From Oncomelania hupensis (taxonomy: Eukaryota > Mollusca > Gastropoda > Littorinimorpha > Pomatiopsidae): DNA of 64,000 bases. The translations under genes were made by a program, and so were the position numbers. This document shows positions 31,441 through 42,601 of this stretch, in pieces. The stretch spans positions 89,411,066-89,475,065 of the forward strand of contig CM072513.1 in assembly GCA_036898135.1 (NCBI GenBank). Direction: 5' to 3'. Every line of letters starts with the position of its first letter. The stretch's first letter is position 1. The notes under the pieces are model-generated. The model worked only from the letters and a program-made list of their open reading frames with translations, had not been told where the DNA came from and searched no databases.

Positions 31441-32019
31441 ATTGATTGATTGATTTATTGTTGCTTTAGGTCCAGCGGACTCTTCCGAGCCAAATCAGGA
31501 CCGGACAACCCCCGATCCGCATAAAAGATCTGCTGAAACAACCCTAGTGGGAAAATTGAATGCCCTCCACTGGCCAGTCACTTTACAATAAAGACATCCC
31601 ACACGGGGGACGGCTGAGGGTTGACCTCAACTACGCGAACACCCCGGTTACAAAAACAAAATAGAATACAACCATCATTATAAATCATCAACAAAACACA
31701 TACATATAAAATGCCTATAGTGCGAAATAATACAATCATAGGAAGCCCTAGTGACCACCCGGCAGAAAGCGTCCAACACTCCCAAGCTGATCCAACAGAC
31801 CTCATACACAAACAAGGAGTCTTGTCCAGGAAGAGTTTTCAAGAAAAAAGGTAGGTCATTGATCTAGCGAAGAAGAAGAAAGTATAGCAGAGTGATAGGA
31901 CAGATCAGGAATGGGAAAGAGCAAATGATGAAGACAGCGACAGTGGGAATTTAAAGCACTAAATTTCCAGAAAGTGGGGATACTATTTATACTGAAATCT
32001 CCGGCACTCCAACGGGGGG
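31441..32019 (-). mobile_element. retroposon family A, copy 3
   Basis: Full length, with an (ATTG)n tail at 31440-31459 and the TATA-like GTATAAATAG near the other end. Frames in it differ from those of other copies. Confidence 0.78.
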
Positions 32020-32527
32020 AACTGTTGCCGCAGTGAATTAGTCATGCCTACAAAGGCAAGACAGGTTTTCAACTGGGGCTTTCACTGTTCCCTTTATAGG
32101 TTAGAACAATCTACAGTGACAAGATTGCTCATGACCCCAAGGGGTTACAGAACAGCCTAAGCATAATGATATATATAGTCAAGAAAGTGCAGCTACTGTT
32201 GTGTGGTGAAGACTGTCTTTGCTTGTTACAACCAGAACACGGAACAACTGCCGAATAAAACGCGGTCGTTATCTCGACATGGCGGTCTAGTATATTGTGT
32301 TCATGTGAGAAGCAAGTTCGATAATAGACGCGCATTTTCACCGCCTGACTGAACGTCAAAGATCAGTTTTCAGGGGACCTAATGCGTTTCGCAAGGGGAC
32401 GTAATACATCTCTACAGGAGGCTTAATGCTCCTCGCAGAGAAGATAAAACGAAAACCTTTCAAAGGCCATTAACGCTTAATCCGTGAGGTAATCCCCCCT
32501 CTGTTGTATTAACATAATGCTGAGTAT

Positions 32528-32530
<3 letters not shown>
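32020..32530. other. unassigned stretch
   Basis: No gene recognised. No frame longer than 76 codons. Confidence 0.5.

Positions 32531-32602
<72 letters not shown>
32531..32602. repeat. (GA)n microsatellite
   Basis: About 35 uninterrupted AG units. Confidence 0.97.
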
Positions 32603-32605
<3 letters not shown>

Positions 32606-33435
32606 AGAGGGGAGTACTTTTATCAAACCGAAGTGGTACTGCGGGATGTAAATGGACAAATTATTGATTGATTGATTGATTGATTGGATTATTTATAACC
32701 TTTTATTTAATATTTTATACTGTTTATTTATTAATATAGTTAGTATTATGATTCACGCAGTTAAACTGTCTAACAACTAAAGACCAGTTGATTTTTTTTT
32801 AGTTTGATTTGTGACACTTTATTGTCCCTTTTTATCGGGAAATTCTGGACCGCCTCCCCCGGGGAAGGCGTAGTCGCAGCCTGTGGCGCGCCCAAACCCA
32901 ACCAGACAACTAAAGGTCTAAACCGGCAACCTCCCTAGCACTGGACTCAGCTTGATCAGTGTGTTACCAATCACAGGCGCTCGTGTTTGAATGTGACAAC
33001 CTGTGACAGCCTGAATTCGGTGCGTTCATATGGAGCGATTGAGTCGAAAGGACACTCACCAACGCTCCCAGACCAACGCATTGCCAACTGCAGTTAAGCG
33101 AGCCCCGAAGCCTGTGCGTTATGAATATGGAGCTATCGAGGCGAAGATGAGAGGTGACAGAGGAGGAGTGCTGGAGGGGGAACCTACTAATGCCTCCCGC
33201 TTAGTCTTGTGAAACGGCTGCATGGAGTAAAGAGAGTTAAGTTCGGCGCTGTTCTTTTTTAGTTGTGGCTATGGCGGTGCGTTATGACAGTTAAGTAGAT
33301 GTGACAAGTAAGTGTATAGTTTACTTTTTATTCTGTGTTTAGACGCAGGACTTTGAATTCATGTGCGTCGCTATTGCAGCTGTCGACGCTACCGGGTGGT
33401 TGAAAAGTAGCTCCTCATTGAACAGTGGTTAGAAC
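32603..33435. other. unassigned stretch with possible degraded SINE
   Basis: An (ATTG)n run at 32664-32684. Between 32820 and 33010 the minus strand has GAGGTTGCCGGTTTAGACC, a weak B-box-like match, so a degraded SINE is possible. No coding sequence recognised; the 60-codon frame at 33030 has no domain. Confidence 0.4.
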
Positions 33436-34665
33436 TTATTTATTTATTTATTCGTTTTTATATAGCGCTTTTCCACTGGCCGATACCGAATCTAACTCCA
33501 GCCGCCCGAGGCGCTCACTTGCAGCCTTTAGGCGCCTAGTCTGACGCCCAGACGACTGAGCACATATCAGGACAACTTCCCCCTCCAACCCTCCCCAACT
33601 ACCCCCCGGACAATTACCCCCGGACAGTCACCCCCTGTACAAATACCCCCAACTCCCCCCCCTAAGACATCTACCCACCGGACAAGTACCCCCTGAAATC
33701 ATATTTATTACATTTTTTTAAAGGGTTTTAAAAAATGCCCGATTTTTTTTCTGTTGTTATTTTTTTATATTTTATTTTAAATGTCATGGATTAATGTTTA
33801 TATACAAAGCAAAATGTTCTTCTAAAAAATGACCTTGACCTTAAAGATCAAGGAAGAAACACAACATCTAACCGTTTAGGTAAAATCAGTAACTGGAACA
33901 AACTCTATACATAACATCTACATCTGTATGTTGTGTGCAAAAGTTCGTAGAGATGCCAAGATGTGGCAGTGGCCATAGTCTGGAACTTTGTTCTTTTATT
34001 ACACAAAACAAACATAATTTCAAGACCATATTAGGCTCATAGCCTCGTGGACTTTTTAGCCGAATGGGGGGGGGGGGGGGGGCTATGGATTGAGGAGAGG
34101 TGGTTAAAAAAACAACAACATAATTATAGAAAAACAATGAACGCACATAGAAAAACTACACTGATCAAATATGTCGCACACAAAAATCACAAAAGTCATG
34201 AAAGTCAAGTTAAGAAAATCATATATTTATTTAACCTTAGTTGGCAAACTAAATCGACTTACTATTTTTTTTCCTCTTTTTTCCATTTGATCACTACGCG
34301 CTACTCATACGTGACTTATTTTTTATATTATATTTTATTTGATCACTTTATTTATGTGGCTCACGAATGAGGAGGGGGGGGGGGGGGCAACATTTAGTGT
34401 GTGGATGGGGGGTACTTGTCCGATGGGTAGATATCCTAGGGGGTACTTGTCTAGGGGGTGTGTCCGAGAGAGGAGGGGGGGTACTTGTCCCGGGGGGTGG
34501 GGTGGGGTGGGGCGGTAGTGGTCCTAGAACCGACTGAGCACAACCCTGGCTGACCGGGAATGGGGAAGAAAAAGGCATGCTGGGTATATTTGTGTAGCCG
34601 GCACTCACCCGTCTAGGACATGAGCGTCAGGATCTTTAAAGTCCGTGCGATGGAATCGCTTTTTT
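33436..34665 (-). mobile_element. SINE family S, copy 5, split by a fold-back element
   Basis: The tail half (33436-33564: TTTATATAGCGCTTTTCC, GCCGCCCGAGGCGC, GACGACTGAGCACA) and the body half (34531-34665: CCGACTGAGCACAACCCTGGC, CCGTCTAGGACATGAGCGTC, TTTAAAGTCCGTG) are adjacent in the uninterrupted copies at 13950 and 15184. The tRNA head is missing. Confidence 0.8.
33565..34530. mobile_element. fold-back/MULE-like non-autonomous DNA element
   Basis: 966 bp inserted in the SINE, bounded by the direct repeat CGACTGAGCACA (33553-33564 and 34531-34542), present once in other SINE copies. The left end carries several GGACAAxTACCCCC units (33600-33700). The right end carries the inverse GGGGGTACTTGTCC units (34410-34495). 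The extreme ends (ATCAGGACAACTTCC and GTAGTGGTCCTAG) are also roughly inverse. The middle is AT-rich and non-coding. Subterminal inverted subrepeats with an 11-12-bp duplication best fit Mutator-like fold-back elements. A poly-G run lies at 34067-34082. Confidence 0.6.
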
Positions 34666-34736
34666 GTAAATAATACTACATTTGCAGGAAACACAATGAG
34701 TTATTTCTTCATTCATATTAATTAATAAGGTAAATA

Positions 34737-34753
34737 TATATATATATATATAT
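34737..34753. repeat. short (TA)n at left edge of the ribozyme array
   Basis: Eight TA units. A much longer (TA)n bounds the array on the other side. Confidence 0.9.
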
Positions 34754-34875
34754 GGGGTATTTTCATAGTGAGACTGGCTTCTTCCTAATGTGAACTTCTT
34801 AACGGGTGTCTTTGTGACTACCCAGGCAGTACATTTGGACTGCACTTAGTGTAGTCTATGCATTCAGGGCCAAAC

Positions 34876-34919
34876 CTCCTCTGATGAGATCTTTGGTAAA
34901 GATCGAAACGCGTCAGGAG
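34876..34919 (+). ncRNA. hammerhead ribozyme, unit 1
   Basis: In order: stem I strand CTCCT, core CTGATGA, stem II GATCTTT-GGT-AAAGATC (7 perfect pairs), core GAAA, a minimal stem III region CGCG, the cleavage triplet GTC (34912-34914) and stem I strand AGGAG pairing with CTCCT. All conserved core bases of a type I hammerhead are present. Stem III is only two pairs in one molecule, but ACGCGT is a palindrome and could form a longer stem between two copies, as known for newt satellite and Penelope-associated ribozymes. Predicted cleavage follows C34914. Confidence 0.85.
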
Positions 34920-35321
34920 AACCAGGCTTAATGAATGCAATTCTACTGCTTATTGAGCTCTTGTAGCTCATTAAGAAGCACATGGAATTGAAAGTCACTA
35001 TGTCTCACTTTTGTCCACCTTTGAGAGCAGGATAATTATTTTTCTGGTTTAAATTAACTTGCCTCCCTTGGCTTGTTTTTATTCCTTGTTCCTTAATGGT
35101 TGCTGTATGGTGCTAGCCATTTGGAGAGAATTTATATTACATTTTACAATTATTTGAAAACCATTTTCAAAGTAATTCTCTCGGTCGGCCCTGGTAACTG
35201 GGGTATTTTCATAGTGAGACTGGCTTCTTCCTAATGTGAACTTCTTAACGGGTGTCTTTGTGACTACCCAGGCAGTACATTTGGACTGCACTTAGTGTAG
35301 TCTATGCATTCAAGGCCAAAC

Positions 35322-35365
35322 CTCCTCTGATGAGATCTTTGGTAAAGATCGAAACGCGTCAGGAG
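35322..35365 (+). ncRNA. hammerhead ribozyme, unit 2
   Basis: Identical to the unit 1 motif and exactly 446 bp downstream. Cleavage predicted after C35360 would release a 446-nt monomer. Confidence 0.85.
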
Positions 35366-35767
35366 AACCAGGCTTAATGAATGCAATTCTACTGCTTATT
35401 GAGCTCTTGTAGCTCATTAAGAAGCACATGGAATTGAAAGTCACTATGTCTCACTTTTGTCCACCTTTGAGAGCAGGATAATTATTTTTCTGGTTTAAAT
35501 TAACTTGCCTCCCTTGGCTTGTTTTTATTCCTTGTTCCTTAATGGTTGCTGTATGGTGCTAGCCATTTGGAGAGAATTTATATTACATTTTACAATTATT
35601 TGAAAACCATTTTCAAAGTAATTCTCTCGGTCGGCCCTGGTAACTGGGGTATTTTCATAGTGAGACTGGCTTCTTCCTAATGTGAACTTCTTAACGGGTG
35701 TCTTTGTGACTACCCAGGCAGTACATTTGGACTGCACTTAGTGTAGTCTATGCATTCAGGGCCAAAC

Positions 35768-35811
35768 CTCCTCTGATGAGATCTTTGGTAAAGATCGAAA
35801 CGCGTCAGGAG
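35768..35811 (+). ncRNA. hammerhead ribozyme, unit 3
   Basis: Identical motif, 446 bp after unit 2, predicted cleavage after C35806. It lies in the incomplete last unit. Confidence 0.85.
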
Positions 35812-35937
35812 AACCAGGCTTAATGAATGCAATTCTACTGCTTATTGAGCTCTTGTAGCTCATTAAGAAGCACATGGAATTGAAAGTCACTATGTCTCAC
35901 TTGTGTCCACCTTTGAGAGCAGGATAATTATTTTTCT

Positions 35938-35942
<5 letters not shown>

Positions 35943-36030
<88 letters not shown>
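35943..36030. repeat. (TA)n microsatellite
   Basis: About 44 TA units directly joined to the truncated third ribozyme unit. Confidence 0.97.
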
Positions 36031-36033
<3 letters not shown>

Positions 36034-36062
36034 CGCTTGTGTGTGTGGGGTGGGGAGGGCAC

Positions 36063-36306
36063 ACTTACACAGTGTTTTCTGGACAAATCAGTGAACATCT
36101 ACATAAATTGTTTTGACAGACCTACTTTTTTGACGTCAGAACAATGATCCGTTAGGGTTAGGGCTGGGTTAGGGTTAGGGTTAGGGTATGGGTTAGAGTT
36201 CGAACACTTAAAAAGTACTTAAAAAGGGGGACGAAATATGACCCATTGTCAGCACAACGTATGTGGCGTTTCAGGAACGTCATAATAACACTGTGTGTGT
36301 GTAAGT
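36063..36306. mobile_element. degenerate MITE-like element with telomere-like core
   Basis: CACTTACACAGTGTT near 36063 faces an inverse AACACTGTGTGTGTGTAAGTG at 36287-36307. The core 36153-36190 is a TTAGGG array. TGTGGCGTTTCA (36260) also occurs in the 28328-28616 MITE (28579), which links the two. Confidence 0.5.
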
Positions 36307-36368
36307 GCGCGTGTGTGTGACATGTGAGATCGTATGTTTTTAAAAAAAAATGTACGCGATGCAAGAAT

Positions 36369-36469
<101 letters not shown>

Positions 36470-36551
36470 CTGACATGTGAGAGTGTATGTTTTAACAAAA
36501 AATTGTTTACGTGACGCAAATATATTATCTTATCTGATCTTATCTGATCTT

Positions 36552-36965
36552 TCTTTTCGAATCCTTTTTATAATGTAGATAGGAAAAGGCCAGAAGAATT
36601 CTGTGAGCAAACTCTGCTGACAAACTACATAATACGACGTCAGAGACAGGTCTCATGCGGCAGGTTATTATGAGGCCATTCTCGTCACTGTACGATGAAA
36701 TCAGATGTCAACAATGACATTCACTGAACGGATCACATTACTTTTTGTTCATGCCAAAGCAGCCTTATTGACAAAAGTGATCAGCCATTTACGATAGGGA
36801 GTTACCATTCAACTACCCCATAGTTCCCCAAACAATCGTAGCCGTAACCTCTCGCTCCGACTCCTGCGCAGCCGAGACTTGTTTGAGGTTTACGTTGGTC
36901 TCTCACTGTGAGGTACTGGGAGAATGGGGGAGAATCTCGGCTACGCTGTTGTGTCGCAACCTCTC
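36552..36965. other. unassigned stretch
   Basis: No gene recognised. AACCTCTCGC occurs twice (36846 and 36958) around a GTCTCTCACTGTGAGG imperfect palindrome. Confidence 0.45.
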
Positions 36966-37480
36966 GCATTACATTACATTACATAATTATTGCTTTAAGT
37001 CCAGCGGACTCTTCCGAGCCAAATCAGGACCGGACAACCCCCGATCTGCATAAAAGATCTGATGAAACAACCCTAGTGCAGGGCCGGATCCAGTGGAGGG
37101 GGGGGGGAGGGGTGTTACCTGGGTTCCGGAACCCCCCCTGCAAAGTAAAAAAAAAAAAAAAGATTTTATTTAATGCAAAGAGTTTCAATTAAAAAAAAAG
37201 TTTTATAAACATTGCAGTTTTTAGTCACTTTTGGTCCAAGGTGCAAAGAGTTATTTATAGACAATTCAACGGAAATCCATTTCAAGGGATCCGTTGAAAC
37301 GTCCAAAGCGTTTTCCCTTTGAAACGACCAAATAACCCAACCCCTAAGCCTAAATTAGTAAATGCAGCCATATTTTCCTGTTCTGGCCGCAAACCTCTTC
37401 CAGCACCTTCACCTTGATACTGCCCTAATCCCCCAAAAACGACTTTTTAGAAATATTAATTAAGATGCTAAGTTGATAAT

Positions 37481-39008
37481 TGTCATAAATTGGCTAGTTT
37501 TAACTCTGCCCAGTGACTATTTAGCCATGTGTAGTCTTTGTAACAGTAGAGAAGTTAGACTATTACACAGCAGCATTTAAATTACACAGTAGACCACAGA
37601 CAGCGAGCGAGCCACCCACATCGCAGTGACTCAGCACTTGAGTTTTGAATCGGACCGTTTAAACCAATCAGAGGCAGCTAAGCGGGTAGAGCAGTTTGAA
37701 TGTGTCAGAGCCTAACACAGTTTGAGTCAGTCGTGTGTGAGACGAGGAAGAAGTAACATCTCCTTAGCTAGCAGAGAACTATCTTCACTCATAGACCAGG
37801 AAGCAGGACTTAGAATCTCAGAATTCTATTTAGTCAACACGGGCCTGAACTTGTCAAACAGGTAAATGAACACCCTTCTGTTTCATCGTGATATATTTAT
37901 ATTATTGTTGAAATTATGTTTGTGGAATTTGCTATGCATAAATGTGAATTGTTAATCCGAATTTGCCTTGCCGTACCACGTGGAAGAGCCGAGCACGAGG
38001 CGAAACACGACCGGTTGCGCCGCCATGTTGTATCCCGTACGGAACCACTGTTGTTTAACTTATATGTATGTTTGCAGACCAGTGGCTGTACCACTGAATG
38101 TTTATATTATTATTAATTCTGTATGTGTATAGTTAGACACGATTTATATTTATGTATGTATAGGAATTTAGAGTTGAGATTCCAGTGGAACCCGGAAGTA
38201 GCAGAATGTTCGTCGCTTATGTATAGAGATGTGGAGCTATCACTGAGGGCTACTTTGGCTTTCAGTGAGACGCTCTGCACAAGCCGATTATTCAGGGTTG
38301 TGCAGAATTTCGTCTCTTATATTACAGACGAGCAGGCGAGCTATCCTGTGTGCCCCACTCCACAGAAACGACTAGTTGGTTGAAGAGACTCTACCGCACA
38401 AGTCGGAAGGAGCTACCTTGAAAAAACCCCTACAAGACCCCACAGCGTGGCAAGGGAACCCAACTACACAACTACCCAGGTGGACCAGAAGCTACCTCAC
38501 AGAAGGACTTCGCACGCTCCATCTAGCAGTTAAGTGAACACGCCAAGGTGCACTTAAACTGATCATAACAGGACCACAGTAGTCCAACTCTTCAGAAACT
38601 GTAAAACGGACCACAGTAGTCCAAATCTACATGAAATATTATAGCAAGTGCCCGAGGAAGATATAACAGCTGCCTAGACTATCAGCGATCGAACTATTAG
38701 CAGTGACTGAGACTTTTTAAGTTAGATTAGTACTTAGAGAATCGTGTATAGAGTAGAAGAAATAAATGTGTGATTTTAACGGTTATCAAGTGGCTGGACT
38801 ACATATGATTCATAGCCGTGTGAAAGCTAGTGTGACAGTAATCTTTTACCATTTTTCTATCTATTTCTGTACCCCAACCTTAACACAGAACGAGCTAAAC
38901 AAATAAATTTATTAAAGTAATTCATAGGGTGACTTACTAGCAGTTCCCACCGAATAAACGTGAGGGTCCATAATTCCATTGTGCAGAGCCCATAAACCCC
39001 ACGTGACA
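37481..39008 (+). repeat. 5' LTR of the 37481-52242 element
   Basis: 1528 bp. It has an extra CTTGC-type 5-bp unit near 37967 compared with the 3' LTR. The likely primer site TGGCGAGCC lies at 39016. Confidence 0.92.
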
Positions 39009-39370
39009 CTTTAATTGGCGAGCCTGCCAGGATCTGTGTATAATAGGAATTGGGTATAACCGGACCTAAGTACAATAAAATTAGATAACAGTAGGAGTAG
39101 TAGAATAACTTAGAATAGGGGTAACAAGGACTGATCAGTTGTGGTGCACTATTCTTTAGTTAAAAACTTTTTTGCTTCAATTATTTTTGTGCCTGTATGT
39201 TGCATTGTTTTTTTGCAGGTTTTGCTTAAGTAACTGTTGTATGCCATTTGACCCTTGTTTTATTCTATTATTGATTACGAATTTGATTGTCTTTGCATTG
39301 TTGTTATTGACTTGCAATATTGCTAGTGTTTTGGTATTCCACGTGATTCAGAGGTTGTTCATAGACACGT

Positions 39371-42300
39371 TTGGCAATGTCGGACCCAGTGGCCTTGAGA
39401 TTGCGCTTCAAGGAATTAGGGGAAGCTTTACACTTAGCAGGGGCAGACCTAATTGCGTATATCAATGCCGAGGTAGAGAAGCAGGAGGCTAAGGCAGAGA
39501 GAGCAGCCGAGAGAGAGGCAAAGAAATTAGAAGCAGAGCAGAAGAAACTAGAGTTAGAAGCAGCAAGAGAGCAAAAGAAACTGGAACTAGAAGCAGAGCA
39601 GAAGAAATTAGAAGCAGAGCAGAAGAAGCTAGAATTAGAAGGAGAACAGAAGAAGGCAGCATTAGCAGCAGAGAGAGAAGCAGAAGTTAGGAAATGGGAG
39701 TATGAGAGGGCAGAAAAGGAAAAAGACAGACAGCATGAGTTAGAGCTAAGAAGATTGGGATCAGGAGCTTCAAGTTCTTCCTCAACCCCTCCCCACTCAG
39801 ATCAGCTAGAGGTAGCATCCAACCCTGTACAAGGAATGTCATTTCCACTGGGAACATTCAATGAGAGAGAAGAAGGTCTAGATCTCTATCTGACTAGGTT
39901 TGAGCGTCTAGCAACAGAGTATAAACTAGATCCCACTCATTGGTCTTTAAGCTTAGTCAAGGGCTTAGAGGAAAGGCTTATGACATCTACAGTAAGCTAC
40001 CGACTGACAGAGTGACTGACTATCACAAGGTAAAAGAGGCACTCCTAACGGGATTCGAACTGACAGGAGAATGCTACCGGCAAAAGTTCCGCACCAATCG
40101 GAGAGTGAAAGGAGAGAGCTATGCGCAGTTCGCGGATCGGTTGTCCACAACGCTGGATAAGTGGATTAGCCAGTCAGCCACGGCTAAGACGTATGATGGA
40201 CTGACAGAACTGTTAGTATGGGAACAGCTACGGGAAACCATGACCCCCGAGCTGAGGACATTCTCAGTAGAGCAGGGCGCGGAAAGACTGGAGGATCTGG
40301 TCAAGGTCGCAGATAGGTACGTGGCCGCACACGGAGAAGCCAAGAGCTTCAGGCGAGACCTAAAGCCTAACGGGAAAGAGGCACAGAAACGAAGCCCTAA
40401 CCGGGAAGAGCGCACCGCGAATAAGCCGAATAACCCCAGACCTGGGCAAAATAAAGGACCCAACGCGGAATTCGGGAAAAGAGGACCCGCAGAACAGAGA
40501 CGGTATTGTTCGTTCTGCAACAGAAACAATCACTCCACCGCAGAATGTTTCAAGTTGGCCGCACAACGTAGGGAAGAGCGCGAAAGCCGGCCAGCGCACA
40601 GAGTTCTAACTCAAAGCAGCGGTAACAAGCCACACATCATCGGAGATCACCCATCGGTGACAGACACGGTCAAGGTCAACGGAAAAGAAGCGAACTGTCT
40701 GTATGACACAGGTCTATCATACGACGCGATAGTTAGCGAATCTCTTGTATCGCGCGCGGACTTGACAGACAAGACAGTCGACTTACAAGGAGCAGACTTG
40801 ACGAAACCGACGACTACTTGCCCAATAGCTTGGATCGAAGTAGAGAGTAGGTACGTCACAGGACGAATCCAAGCAGCTGTTTTACAGAAACCCCTGTATG
40901 ATCTAGTGCTAGGTTGTAGGTATGTGTTCTTAGGCACGCCCCCTAAAACTGTAGAGATAGCTGCAGTGCAAACCAGGGCCCAAGCTAAAACCCAACCACC
41001 CCAGCCCGAGTTCGCTCCGAACCCAGGACTCGAAGAGATCAAAACAGCACAGAAAGAAGACACCTCGATAGCGAAGTGCTTCCAGAAGCTACCCAAGGCG
41101 CACACACCCCCGCACAAGGGAGACTTCTACATGGAAGAGGGAGTTCTACATCGACAAGGAGATGGAGATCACACCCAACTAGTACTACCAGCCACCCTTC
41201 GAGCCCAAGTACTAGAACTAGGCCACAGCATGCCACTCAGCGGACACATGGGAATTGGAGCCACAGTGCAGAGAATCAGCGCACACTACTATTGGCCAGG
41301 AATCACGGAGGATGTCAAGCGCTACGTGAAATCTTGCCACCAATGTCAACGATATTCCCCGCGACATCACACCGTACCAGTTACATTAGGACCATCAGTA
41401 GTAGTCGGCGTGCCATTCCAGCAAGTCTCAGTAGACATAGTGGGACCACTGCCCATGACCAAGAAGCGGAACAGATTTCTACTCACACTCGTCGACGCAT
41501 GTACGATGTGGTGCGAAGCAGTCCCGTTGCCAGCGATCGACACCAAGAAGATCGCAGATGCACTCATCGCCATCTTTACCAGAGTCGGATTCCCGGACAG
41601 CATTAGAACAGACAACGGATCTCAGTTCACCGGCCGCCTGATGCAAGACGTGTTCGAGTTGATACAAGTTCATCACATTCGCACACCACCATATCACCCC
41701 GCCAGCAACGGACAAGTAGAAAGACTGAATGGAACCCTTCTCACCATACTCAGGAAAGTCGCCGACGACAATCCAGAAGCGTGGGACACCTACGTGAATG
41801 CGGCACTGTTCGCATACAGAGAAACGCCCCATGCAGCCACAGGCTACACCCCGTCAACTTTGCTTTTCGGCAGACCTCTCGCAGGACCGCTAGAAGCCCT
41901 ACGCAGAAGTTGGACGGAAGCCAAGATAGACGACACACCAAGATGCCACCAAGTACGTCGCAGACCTGCAGGAAACCCTCAAAGCAACGTGGAAGAAAGC
42001 TGGTGAAGCACTGAAGAAGGCAAGAGCCCGTCAGGCGAAGTACTACAACCGCCACGCGAAGGACAGAGAACTGCAAGTCGGCGATCAAGTGCTACTCTTA
42101 CTTCCAAGTGGAACCAACAAGCTGGACATCGCTTGGAGAGGACCGTACCGGGTGACTGCCAAGAAATCCAAGACAGTCTACCAAGTAGAGGTGAACGGGA
42201 GAGCCCGATACCACCACATCAATCGCCTCAAGAAATACACGGATCGACCAGCGACCCCCACCGCACACACATGGATGGCCATCGCCATCGCGGAAGAAGC

Positions 42301-42601
42301 TCATCCACAACTACAACAGCATCGCCGTACCACTGACGAATGGAACCCGGAAAATCGCCCCGGACAAAGTCGTATGGACAGCCGAATGCGAGACAGCATT
42401 CCAAACACTCAAGGACAGAATGACATCGGCGCCAGTACTCCACCTACCCGATTTGACTCAGCCATTCGTTCTTCGCACCGACGCAAGCGACTTAGGCCTC
42501 GGAGCAGTACTGCTACAGCGCGACCCCAAGAATGCAGAGACGCTATTCCCCGTCGCCTACGCCAGCAGGAAATTGAGACCCGCCGAGACCCACTACGCCA
42601 C
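39371..42601 (+). pseudogene. gag-pol: Gag-protease-integrase-(RT deleted)-RNase H remnant
   Basis: Gag starts MAMSDPVALRL at 39371, 362 bases after the LTR as in the sister copy. Its coiled coil is shorter. A one-T deletion in the T run near 39946 shifts frame inside the capsid; the downstream frame is open from 39940 to 42006 through the zinc knuckle, protease and integrase (VDIVGPL, TDNGSQF, NGQVERLNG). A two-base deletion near 41943 shifts frame again, and the GPY module continues from 42089. Near 42297 about 0.9 kb present in the sister is missing, from just after the GPY module to near the end of the RT/connection region. The join is at AGAAG, present at both sister breakpoints. RNase H resumes (RTDASDLGLG) and is cut at HYA by the nested insertion. 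Confidence 0.88.

Larger units (their letters stand above)
34755..35942 (+). repeat. tandem array of 446-bp units carrying hammerhead ribozymes
   Basis: Units start at 34755, 35201 and 35647. Two are complete and the third stops after about 296 bp. Copies differ at only a handful of positions (for example CAGGGCC against CAAGGCC, and ACTTTTG against ACTTGTG). Each unit contains a hammerhead core and, further on, a hairpin around GAGCTCTTGTAGCTC. No long frame is conserved: the 69-70-codon minus-strand frames repeat only because the DNA repeats. The array starts and ends in TA repeats. It fits a retrozyme-like or Penelope-associated repeat; no reverse transcriptase gene adjoins it. Confidence 0.9.

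Noticed and set aside
35079..35291. 70-codon minus-strand frame repeated at 34636 and 35525
   Set aside because: Repeated only because the 446-bp DNA unit repeats; no domain, and the ribozyme on the other strand explains conservation.
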